Positions 7,076 to 13,541 of a stretch of DNA of 13,541 bases are shown in pieces; the first letter of the stretch is position 1, and each line of letters starts with the position of its first letter. The notes under the pieces are model-generated. The model made no database searches. It was given only the letters and a program-made list of their open reading frames with translations, and had not been told where the DNA came from. The translations under genes and the position numbers were made by a program. This DNA is from Syntrophomonadaceae bacterium (GTDB taxonomy: Bacteria > Bacillota_B > Syntrophomonadia > Syntrophomonadales > Syntrophomonadaceae): positions 1-13,541 of the forward strand of contig DAOUSQ010000010.1 in NCBI GenBank assembly GCA_030627145.1, written 5' to 3'.

Positions 7076-7082
7076 CACCTCC
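7076..7082 (-). promoter_or_regulatory. Ribosome binding site deciding the yacL start
   Basis: GGAGGTG on the minus strand, six bases before ATG at 7067-7069. The alternative ATG at 7082-7084 overlaps this site and has no comparable site of its own. Confidence 0.8.
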
Positions 7083-7213
7083 ATTATTTATTCTTCTATC
7101 GGAGATTAATATTTATTCAATAATTTATTAATAATGGAAAAATATTATAAGAATATAATAAATTTTGAGATCTAATTGTCCTATATCCTTTTTCAACTGC
7201 CATCTATGTATAA

Positions 7214-7243
7214 TTGACAATCGGTTAAGGCACAAGCTATAAT
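7214..7243 (+). promoter_or_regulatory. Consensus sigma-A promoter of the small convergent gene
   Basis: TTGACA (7214-7219) and TATAAT (7238-7243), both perfect, separated by 18 bp on the plus strand, 38 bp before the start codon. It shows that the plus-strand gene is a real transcription unit. Confidence 0.85.
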
Positions 7244-7281
7244 TAAAAAAATCACAAAAAAAGGGGGGCAAGTCTTCTATC

Positions 7282-7680
7282 ATGAAGGACTTGATTTGTG
7301 ATGAGTTTCAAAATGTTGTAGATAATTTATTAATAAGGCATTGCAGCATATTGGATATTCTTTCCAAGCTTTCCGAATCATCATGCCGCATTAACCGGGC
7401 AGTAAGTAAGTCTGTTACTGATTGTGGTTGCATATCTATACAAGCAGAAAAATTACATATTCCTGAAAGCATTGATACTTTCGAAGAATTGCGGGCTTAT
7501 CTTGATAACCATCTGCGGGGAAAATTATGTCCGAATTGCGAAGAAGTTATTACTAGTGAATTGGGTAAACTGTTTTTTTACTCTGCGGCACTCTGTAATT
7601 GCCTTGATATAAATCTTTACGATGTCTTTATTAAGGAATATAAGAAAACTTCAACACTGGGTATTTTTAACATGACTTAA
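7282..7680 (+). CDS. Conserved small protein of unknown function, MazG-like C-terminus
   Basis: A 132-residue, probably cytoplasmic protein and the only plus-strand gene here. The N-terminal half is helical (CDEFQNVVDNLLIRHCSILDILSKL). Two cysteine pairs, CGC at residues 48-50 and CPNC at about 82-85, could bind a metal. The C-terminal part, SELGKLFFYSAALCNCLDINLYDVFIKEYKK, resembles the MazG helix pattern EELGDLLFYLxALAN.LGIDL, but with K for the usual acidic D, so pyrophosphatase activity is doubtful. It ends STLGIFNMT, a tail I recall from similar proteins in Clostridia, some of which I think carry a DUF1573 label, possibly from a weak match to the CGC segment. It has its own consensus promoter; GGGGGG lies 13 bases before ATG, which is far for a ribosome site. 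It converges on disA with a shared terminator. Function unknown. Confidence 0.88.
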   Translation: MKDLICDEFQNVVDNLLIRHCSILDILSKLSESSCRINRAVSKSVTDCGCISIQAEKLHIPESIDTFEELRAYLDNHLRGKLCPNCEEVITSELGKLFFYSAALCNCLDINLYDVFIKEYKKTSTLGIFNMT

Positions 7681-7715
7681 ATTCGCAAATCATTTGTTAA
7701 TACAATATTTTATGC

Positions 7716-7738
7716 AAAACCCGCTCGACTGCGGTTTT
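7716..7738. terminator. Bidirectional intrinsic terminator between the small gene and disA
   Basis: AAAACCCGC (7716-7724), loop TCGACT, GCGGTTTT (7731-7738): a GC-rich stem with one bulged C extended by A-T pairs, giving a U tract in both directions. It lies between the convergent stops at 7680 and 7745, so it can end both transcripts, including radA-disA. Confidence 0.8.
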
Positions 7739-7744
7739 TGTTAT

Positions 7745-8824
7745 TTATACCATGTACTCCAACAGCAGCTGCTCCTGCATTCTCTTCAAACCATTTTTAA
7801 TGGAGCGAGCTCTGACTTCTCCAATACCTTCAACTTCATCCAGTTCTTCTATACTGGCTCGTAATATATGACTTAGTAAACCAAAACGTTCCACAAGATT
7901 ATCAATTACCGGAAGAGGAATACGAGGAAGTTTTTGCAGTATGCGGTACCCACGAGGTGAAACCTGTTGTTCGAGATGACTGGTTGTAGTTCCCAGACCC
8001 AACAACCTGGCAATAAACACTGAATCGGTAACATCTTCCTCAAATGCCCGTAACATATTATTAAGCAGCTCCTGCGGAGACTTATTAACTGCATTTGTAT
8101 AATCCTGGATAATAAATAAGGCTTCCTGCTCAACATTGATTATCATCTCATCCAACTGCATTTTTACCAACCTGCCCTCTGTTCCCAGCTCAATTATATA
8201 GTTTTCTATCTCCGCGGCTATATTCAAAACCTTTATACTACGTCGAATAACTTCACATATATCAGAAACAGTAACCATATCTTCAAATTCAAGCCCCCCC
8301 AGTCGTTGAAGTTCCCTGGCAAGTACATTTCTATATTTTTCCAGGGTTTGCAGAGCCTGGTTAGATTTAACCAGGATCGATGCCAGGTCACGTAAACGGA
8401 AAGTAATATTCCCATGATATAAAGTTACAACTTTCCGCCTTTGTGATACAGCTACTACCAGTTCTTTTGTCTGGATCGCAACCCGTTCAGCCGTTCGATG
8501 ACGAATTCCAGTTTCACTCGAAGGCAGCTGGGAATCAGGATCTAACTGAGCATTTGCAATCAAAATTCTTGAAGCATCTCCATTTAGGATAATTGCCCCG
8601 TCCATCTTGGCCAGTTCGTATAATCTGGCTGGTGTAAATTCACAATCTATATAAAATCCCCCACTGACTATCTTCATCAACTCAGGAGAATCTCCTACTA
8701 CTAATAGACCACCAGTATTGGCGTGAAGTATATTTTCAATACCAATTCTAAAAACAGTCCCTGGTGCAAGCATCTGTAGATATTTTTTAAAATCTCCTTG
8801 ATAAATCTCGTCAACCAATATCAT
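7745..8824 (-). CDS. disA: DNA integrity scanning protein, diadenylate cyclase
   Basis: DisA condenses two ATP into c-di-AMP and slides along DNA, stopping at branched structures such as recombination intermediates. The 359-residue protein has the DAC domain (about 1-140) with DGA at 75-77 and RHRTAER at 108-114, the two catalytic signatures; a helical linker; and a C-terminal DNA-binding helix-hairpin-helix (VEGIGEVRARSIKNGL, about 331-346). The ATG at 8822-8824 overlaps the radA stop as ATGA. A TTG at 8816-8818 is an alternative start because the GGAGGG site (8825-8830) abuts the ATG but is six bases from the TTG; the proteins would differ by two residues. RadA is a known functional partner of DisA, and co-transcription fits that. 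Confidence 0.97.
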   Translation of the reverse strand: MILVDEIYQGDFKKYLQMLAPGTVFRIGIENILHANTGGLLVVGDSPELMKIVSGGFYIDCEFTPARLYELAKMDGAIILNGDASRILIANAQLDPDSQLPSSETGIRHRTAERVAIQTKELVVAVSQRRKVVTLYHGNITFRLRDLASILVKSNQALQTLEKYRNVLARELQRLGGLEFEDMVTVSDICEVIRRSIKVLNIAAEIENYIIELGTEGRLVKMQLDEMIINVEQEALFIIQDYTNAVNKSPQELLNNMLRAFEEDVTDSVFIARLLGLGTTTSHLEQQVSPRGYRILQKLPRIPLPVIDNLVERFGLLSHILRASIEELDEVEGIGEVRARSIKNGLKRMQEQLLLEYMV

Positions 8825-10173
8825 CCCTCCATAATAATATCAATGAAATTATCTATGTTCGTTACCTTGATAATACCTAGACCGGAAATATTGCCTTCGG
8901 TCCTACCTGTATTACTTGGTATTATTGCATTTTTATAACCCATTCTTTCCGCCTCTTTAAGACGCAGATCCAAAAATGGTACCGGGCGAATTTGTCCGGA
9001 AAGACTTAATTCACCTGCAAAAACAGTATCGAAGGGAAGAGAATATTCTTTATAACTCGATACTATGGCAGCTACTATCGCAAGATCAATTGACGGATCT
9101 TTTAAAAATACTCCTCCAGTTATTTTAAGATAGACATCATATGCTGCAAGATTATACGCTCTTTTTTCTAAAACAGCAATAATTAGCGAAAGACGATTTT
9201 GATCAATGCCCGAAGCCATGCGCCTTGCATAACCCGATCCTGCTGGAGATACCAGGGCCTGTACTTCTACTAATAAAGGCCTACTGCCTTCAAAACTGGC
9301 TGCTACTGCTGTCCCATTTGTGTTTTCCTCGTTTGGACTTATAAAAATATACGATGGGTCTGAAACTTCAATCAGCCCCTGCCCGCTCATTTCAAGCAGA
9401 CCAATTTCATTGGTTGCCCCAAACCGATTTTTCGCCCCTCGCAAAATACGAAAGGAAAAATTTTTTTCTCCTTCAAAATAAATTACCACATCAACCATAT
9501 GTTCAAGAACTTTAGGCCCAGCCAGTGCTCCATCCTTAGTTACATGCCCTACCAGGATAAATGCTTTTTCAGTTATTTTTGCAATTTTCATTATCCTGGC
9601 AGTGCACTCTCGTAATTGAGCTATACTCCCAGGGATAGAAGATATATTTTCTGAATAAACAGTCTGAATAGAATCAATTATTACTAACTCGGGATCTATC
9701 TCTTTTATGTATTCATCCAATAAATCAATGTCTTGCTCGTTTAACAGGTAAATGGAATCGCTTTCAATTCCCAATCGAATAGAACGCAGCTTTATTTGTT
9801 TTAAGGACTCTTCTCCCGATAAATATATGACCCTACGACCTGTTTGAGCAATAAAATTTGCCACCTGCAAAAGTAAGGTTGACTTCCCCACTCCAGGATC
9901 TCCTCCCAGTAATACTAAAGAACCTGGAACTATTCCTCCTCCTAACACACGATCAAGTTCTTTGATTCCACTACTGAATCTATAACAATCGTCATGAGAT
10001 ATATCATTAAGTACAACGGCTTCAATATTCTTTTTTGATTTCTTAGTTTCTATTTTTTCTACTATTTCTTCTACAAGTGTATTCCAGGAAGCACATCCCG
10101 GGCATCTCCCAAACCACTTGGAAGTTTCATAACCACATTTACTACATACAAACTTATTTATAGTTTTTTCCAT
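8821..10173 (-). CDS. radA: DNA repair protein RadA
   Basis: RadA (Sms) is a RecA-like ATPase that drives branch migration in recombinational repair. All parts are present in 450 residues: a four-cysteine zinc finger (C10, C13, C24, C27: CSKCGYETSKWFGRCPGC), Walker A GDPGVGKS at 91-98, Walker B LVIID at 163-167, the family hallmark KNRFG at 248-252, and a C-terminal Lon protease-like domain (from about 275) lacking a protease role. ATG at 10171-10173 follows an AAAGGAGAG site. It overlaps disA by 4 nt and is separated from clpC by a terminator and a candidate promoter, so here radA-disA looks like its own unit. Confidence 0.98.
   Translation of the reverse strand: MEKTINKFVCSKCGYETSKWFGRCPGCASWNTLVEEIVEKIETKKSKKNIEAVVLNDISHDDCYRFSSGIKELDRVLGGGIVPGSLVLLGGDPGVGKSTLLLQVANFIAQTGRRVIYLSGEESLKQIKLRSIRLGIESDSIYLLNEQDIDLLDEYIKEIDPELVIIDSIQTVYSENISSIPGSIAQLRECTARIMKIAKITEKAFILVGHVTKDGALAGPKVLEHMVDVVIYFEGEKNFSFRILRGAKNRFGATNEIGLLEMSGQGLIEVSDPSYIFISPNEENTNGTAVAASFEGSRPLLVEVQALVSPAGSGYARRMASGIDQNRLSLIIAVLEKRAYNLAAYDVYLKITGGVFLKDPSIDLAIVAAIVSSYKEYSLPFDTVFAGELSLSGQIRPVPFLDLRLKEAERMGYKNAIIPSNTGRTEGNISGLGIIKVTNIDNFIDIIMEG
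8825..8830 (-). promoter_or_regulatory. Ribosome binding site at the radA/disA junction
   Basis: GGAGGG, encoded within the last radA codons, touches the disA ATG with no spacer. The next in-frame TTG (8816-8818) has a six-base spacing, so the true disA start may be TTG. Confidence 0.6.
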
Positions 10174-10255
10174 TATTCTCTCCTTTAATGTAATTATATA
10201 CTTAACTTACTATTTTTGTTTTCTGCCGTGTAAAAAAACCCTATATGATATAAAT

Positions 10256-10285
10256 ATTATCCTGGAATAAACTACTGTTTGGCAA
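10256..10285 (-). promoter_or_regulatory. Candidate promoter for radA-disA
   Basis: TTGCCA (10280-10285, 5 of 6) and GATAAT (10256-10261, 5 of 6) separated by 18 bp on the minus strand, after the clpC terminator and about 83 bp before radA. Another TATAAT nearer to radA lacks a -35 box. Confidence 0.45.
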
Positions 10286-10306
10286 TATTTTGTTTTAACA
10301 CTAAGT

Positions 10307-10339
10307 AAAAAAGTAGGAGCCATAAACATATATGGCCCC
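10307..10339 (-). terminator. Intrinsic terminator after clpC
   Basis: On the minus strand GGGGCCATA (10331-10339) pairs with TATGGCTCC (10316-10324) over nine positions including one G-U, with a 6-nt loop; TAC and six Ts follow. It lies 30 bases past the clpC stop and closes the stress operon. Confidence 0.75.
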
Positions 10340-10368
10340 TTTAAAATTCAGGAAGTATACTTTTTCTA

Positions 10369-12849
10369 TTAACCTTTTCTCACAACAATTTTACCTTCTT
10401 CAGTATCAATTATTATCTCATCTCCTGATTCAACTGTTTTTTTAAGTATTTCCTCTGATACCGTATCTTCAACCAGTTTTTGTATAGCTCTTTTAATAGG
10501 ACGTGCTCCATAGGTAGGATCATATCCTTCTTTCATTATTAATTCTTTAGCCCTGTCACTGATTACTAAATTAAAGTTGTTTTCTTTTATTCTTTTTTCC
10601 AATTCTACCAGCAAAAGTTCAATTATTTGTCTAAGCTCTGCTTCACTGAGACTCTGGAATACAATAATTTCATCTACACGATTAAGGAATTCGGGTCTAA
10701 AAGTGTGCTTTAGTTGCTCCATAACCCTATCCTTCATCCGGGAATAGTCCTCAGCCTCATCAATAGCACTCGTAAAACCAACTCGTTTGCTACTTTTTAT
10801 AGACTCTGCTCCAACATTGGATGTCATAATTACTACCGTGTTTCGAAAGTCAACAGTTCTTCCCTGTCCATCCGTTAATCGTCCATCTTCTAAAACCTGC
10901 AGCAAAATATTAAAGACATCAGGATGAGCTTTTTCAATTTCATCTAGTAAAATGACTGAATAAGGTTTTCTTCTAACCTTTTCTGTAAGCTGTCCTCCTT
11001 CATCATAACCTACATATCCGGGAGGAGATCCAATCATTCTTGCTACCGCATGTTTCTCCATGTATTCGGACATATCAAGCCTGATAATAGAATCCTCACT
11101 GCCAAACATAGCCTCGGCAAGAGCTCTTGCCAGTTCTGTTTTCCCTACCCCTGTAGGACCAAGAAAAACAAAGGAACCAATAGGTCTTTTTGGGTTTTTT
11201 AAGCCTGCTCGGGCTCTTCTGACCGCACGGGAAACAGCTTTTACCGCCTCGTCCTGACCAACAACCCGCTGGTGTAATATGTCTTCTAAATGAACCAGTC
11301 GCTGACTTTCTTCTGCTGCCAGTTTACTAACTGGAATTCCTGTCCAACTGGAAACTATAGCCGCTATCTCTTCTTCTCCAACTGAACCTACCTGTAGACT
11401 TCGTTTACTAACCCAATCTTTACGCTCATTATCAATTTCATCCTTAAGTTTTTGTTCTTCATCTCTTAGTTTAGCAGCCTTTTCATATTCCTGAGCATTT
11501 ATGGCTTCTTCCTTTTCTTTTATGATTTCTTCCATTTTTGATTCTTTATTTTTTAATTCCTCTGGAAGAACATAATTTGCCAGCCTTACTTTTGAAGAAG
11601 CTTCATCAATAAGATCTATTGCTTTATCTGGTAGAAAGCGATCGGTAATATAACGGGCAGAAAGCTTTACAGCAGCTTCCATGGCTTCATCACTTATCTT
11701 AACCCCATGGTGAGCTTCATAACGGTCGCGTAAACCCCTTAATATCTCAATGCTTTCTTCAATACCTGGTTCATCAACTAGTATTGGTTGAAATCGTCTC
11801 TCCAGGGCAGCATCCTTCTCAATATGCTTCCTGTATTCATCTAGAGTAGTAGCACCTACACATTGAAACTCTCCTCTGGCAAGTGACGGTTTTAAAATGT
11901 TAGCCGCATCAATTGCTCCTTCGGCTGCTCCAGCTCCTACAATAGTATGAAGTTCATCTACAAAAACAATAATATCACCAGCTGATTTAATCTCATTTAC
12001 TATTTTTGTTAATCGGTCTTCAAATTCTCCCCGATATTTAGTACCGGCTATCATTGATGATAAATCAAGGGCAACAACTCTTTTATTGCATAGGATTTCA
12101 GGCACGTGATTCTCAAATATCCTCTGGGCTAGACCCTCTACAATAGCGGTTTTTCCGACTCCAGGATCACCTATTAAGACAGGATTATTTTTTGTTCTTC
12201 TTGACAATACCTGTATAACCCGTTCGATTTCGCTATCCCTGCCTATTACAGGATCAAGCCTCCCCTCCCGGGCATCATTGGTCAGATCACGACTAAAAGC
12301 ATCCAGCGTGGGTGTCTTGCTCCTGGCTTTCCTCTTACCCTGATAAGGTATTTGATTGGCAACAGATTCCTGCCCGGAATTATTATGGTTAGAGTTTAAA
12401 AGTGTCTCTCCTCCAAGCAGCATTATGACCTGTTCCCTCACTTTATCCAGTTTTACGTCCATAGAAATAAGTACCTGCCCGGCTACACCTTCTTTCTCCC
12501 TTAAAACAGCCAGCAGCAAATGTTCAGTCCCTACGTAGTTAACACCCTGCAGCCTGGCCTCATCAAACGCCAGGTTAAACACCTTTTTAGCTCTCGGTGT
12601 TATAGGTAAATCTCCTGCAGCTTTTTCCAGATTATCAAGCCTTTGCCCAATTACTTTATTTATTTCTTCTCTAACTTTTTCCAGATCAATGCCCATATTT
12701 AATAGTGCTCTGGCACCAACTCCTTCTCCTTCCCTCAGTAAGCCTAAAAGGATATGTTCGGTACCAATAGCAGGATGGTTAAGCTGTCGGGCCTCTTCCT
12801 GTGCATGCATGACAGCATTTCTTGCTCTCTGAGTAAATCTTCTAAACAT
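10369..12849 (-). CDS. clpC: ATP-dependent Clp protease ATP-binding subunit ClpC
   Basis: ClpC is a two-ring AAA+ unfoldase that feeds damaged or arginine-phosphorylated proteins to ClpP. The 826 residues contain an N-domain with two Clp repeats (about 1-145, beginning [20 protein letters not shown]), AAA-1 with Walker A GDPGVGKT (227-234) and Walker B VFVDE (295-299), a middle domain of UVR type (about 435-475, [15 protein letters not shown]), AAA-2 with Walker A GPTGVGKT (564-571) and Walker B VILLDE (632-637), and a ClpP-docking VGF loop (690-692). ATG at 12847-12849 follows a GGAGG site. It normally sits directly after mcsB; here a 207-bp repeat-bearing gap intervenes. I saw no CtsR heptamer repeats in that gap. 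Confidence 0.98.
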   Translation of the reverse strand: MFRRFTQRARNAVMHAQEEARQLNHPAIGTEHILLGLLREGEGVGARALLNMGIDLEKVREEINKVIGQRLDNLEKAAGDLPITPRAKKVFNLAFDEARLQGVNYVGTEHLLLAVLREKEGVAGQVLISMDVKLDKVREQVIMLLGGETLLNSNHNNSGQESVANQIPYQGKRKARSKTPTLDAFSRDLTNDAREGRLDPVIGRDSEIERVIQVLSRRTKNNPVLIGDPGVGKTAIVEGLAQRIFENHVPEILCNKRVVALDLSSMIAGTKYRGEFEDRLTKIVNEIKSAGDIIVFVDELHTIVGAGAAEGAIDAANILKPSLARGEFQCVGATTLDEYRKHIEKDAALERRFQPILVDEPGIEESIEILRGLRDRYEAHHGVKISDEAMEAAVKLSARYITDRFLPDKAIDLIDEASSKVRLANYVLPEELKNKESKMEEIIKEKEEAINAQEYEKAAKLRDEEQKLKDEIDNERKDWVSKRSLQVGSVGEEEIAAIVSSWTGIPVSKLAAEESQRLVHLEDILHQRVVGQDEAVKAVSRAVRRARAGLKNPKRPIGSFVFLGPTGVGKTELARALAEAMFGSEDSIIRLDMSEYMEKHAVARMIGSPPGYVGYDEGGQLTEKVRRKPYSVILLDEIEKAHPDVFNILLQVLEDGRLTDGQGRTVDFRNTVVIMTSNVGAESIKSSKRVGFTSAIDEAEDYSRMKDRVMEQLKHTFRPEFLNRVDEIIVFQSLSEAELRQIIELLLVELEKRIKENNFNLVISDRAKELIMKEGYDPTYGARPIKRAIQKLVEDTVSEEILKKTVESGDEIIIDTEEGKIVVRKG

Positions 12850-12870
12850 ATTATTAACCTCCGTTTTGTT

Positions 12871-12895
12871 GGATTTTTAGAAATGTTGTGAAAAA
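12871..12895 (+). repeat. 25-bp direct repeat, copy 1
   Basis: Matches 12997-13021 at 22 of 25 positions (period 126 bp). The shared end is TGTTGTGAAAAA. Its right part is also the first bases of the 38-bp dispersed repeat. Confidence 0.7.
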
Positions 12896-12923
12896 CTTAC
12901 TGCAAATCGATAAAATCATTTAT
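12886..12923 (+). repeat. 38-bp dispersed repeat, copy B
   Basis: Same sequence as 4726-4763 but on the opposite strand, one mismatch in 38. It lies about 37 bp upstream of the clpC start, within the transcribed mcsB-clpC gap. The internal GATAAA-ATCA-TTTAT fold is kept in weaker form. Confidence 0.85.
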
Positions 12924-12996
12924 TCTAAGTTCCTAAAGGGTCCAGTCTTTATCCCCCTTCATCTACAGGAACAAATGCTTTTGATACTTTATTACA

Positions 12997-13021
12997 GGAC
13001 TTTTAAAAGTGTTGTGAAAAA
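12997..13021 (+). repeat. 25-bp direct repeat, copy 2
   Basis: Second copy of the repeat at 12871-12895. It is itself partly palindromic: GACTTTT (12998-13004) can pair with AAAAGTC (13018-13024). It begins 36 bp past the mcsB stop. Confidence 0.65.
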
Positions 13022-13056
13022 GTCTGCTTGTTCTCTTAATCTACAATTTTTACTCT

Positions 13057-13541
13057 TTACCCTTTACTTCCTGCTGAAAGTTTTTCTTTAATAACTTCTG
13101 CTCTTTTTACATCTCGATTAACTGCATCCATTTCTTTTCCGGCTCTCTTTTGTAAATGGGCCGGTCTTATTGCCACTATCAGTTCGTTGAGCATAAAGGT
13201 TTTTATGTTCTTTATTATTCCCAAATCTACCCCAAGCCTGACATCAGAAAGTAAGCTAAAAGCCTCGTTTGAAGTAATTAATCCGGCATTAGTTAGTATT
13301 CCATAAGCACGTCCAATTCGGTCTTCAACCTGGTATTTCATTTGTACCTTTAACCTTTCTCTAATAACTCGTTCCTGCTCAACAACCTGTTTTGTAATAC
13401 TGGTAAGATTATCTGTAATATCTTCTTCAGTTAAGCCTAATGTGACCTGATTTGATAATTGAAAGAAGTTTCCAATAAATTCGGTCCCTTCCCCATAAAG
13501 ACCTCGTATAGTCATTCCCAGCTGATTTATATTTTGAAAAA
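13057..13541 (-). CDS. mcsB: Protein arginine kinase McsB, C-terminal part (cut by window edge)
   Basis: McsB phosphorylates arginines on proteins, marking them for ClpC-ClpP, and takes part in inactivating the repressor CtsR. About 161 C-terminal residues are visible; the full Bacillus protein has about 363. The open frame runs off the right edge with FQNINQLGMTIRGLYGEG, typical of the kinase family. The RDxxRA motif (RDVKRA, 13099-13116), the family's phosphoarginine-sensing motif near the C-terminus, is present, so allosteric control is probably kept. The stop is TAA at 13057-13059. clpC follows after 207 bp, an unusually long gap. The upstream mcsA and ctsR expected from gene order would lie outside the window. 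Confidence 0.95.
   Translation of the reverse strand, partial: FQNINQLGMTIRGLYGEGTEFIGNFFQLSNQVTLGLTEEDITDNLTSITKQVVEQERVIRERLKVQMKYQVEDRIGRAYGILTNAGLITSNEAFSLLSDVRLGVDLGIIKNIKTFMLNELIVAIRPAHLQKRAGKEMDAVNRDVKRAEVIKEKLSAGSKG

Noticed and set aside
12850..13056. CtsR operator upstream of clpC
   Set aside because: I looked for the GGTCAAA-type direct heptamer repeat on both strands and found none; the operon operator would be expected upstream of ctsR, outside the window.
12888..13091. A 67-codon plus-strand open frame between clpC and mcsB
   Set aside because: It covers the repeats, runs into the end of mcsB, has no clear ribosome site and its composition looks like AT-rich noncoding DNA.

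Overview
The window is a chromosomal housekeeping segment from a low-GC Bacillota, most likely a member of the Clostridia. Three things point there: the conserved order mcsB-clpC-radA-disA-yacL(PIN/TRAM)-ispD-ispF-gltX-cysE-cysS, a cysteine T-box leader, and strong GGAGG ribosome binding sites. I cannot name the genus. All genes lie on the minus strand except one small gene at 7282-7680. In the direction of transcription the window therefore runs from mcsB (cut at the right edge) to cysS (cut at the left edge).

Right part (7.7-13.5 kb): the C-terminal third or more of the arginine kinase McsB and the AAA+ unfoldase ClpC belong to the CtsR stress operon. They are separated by an unusual 207-bp gap that carries repeats. 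A hairpin terminator follows clpC. A candidate promoter then serves radA and disA, which share an ATGA overlap and code for genome-integrity functions (a RecA-like recombination protein and a DNA-scanning c-di-AMP synthase). A bidirectional terminator separates disA from a convergent small gene of unknown function. That gene has its own consensus sigma-A promoter, two cysteine pairs and a MazG-like C-terminal helix.

Middle (4.8-7.1 kb): yacL, ispD and ispF form a tight cluster. A membrane PIN/TRAM protein is coupled by an 8-nt overlap to two enzymes of the methylerythritol phosphate isoprenoid pathway. ispF starts with TTG.

Left part (0-4.7 kb): a secreted or membrane-anchored DUF1002 (YpuA-like) protein has its own promoter. 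gltX (glutamyl-tRNA synthetase) follows. The cysE-cysS pair (serine acetyltransferase, cysteinyl-tRNA synthetase) is preceded by a consensus promoter and a T-box riboswitch whose specifier reads UGC, so both cysteine synthesis and its charging respond to uncharged tRNA-Cys.

Two long intergenic stretches (2988-3413 and 4317-4775) and the mcsB-clpC gap hold repeats: decamers, related palindromes with T7 tracts, an imperfect inverted repeat, and a 38-bp sequence found twice in opposite orientation. I see no CRISPR array, tRNA, rRNA, transposase or phage gene, and no clear new multi-gene system. The most interesting items are the small convergent gene and the intergenic repeats.
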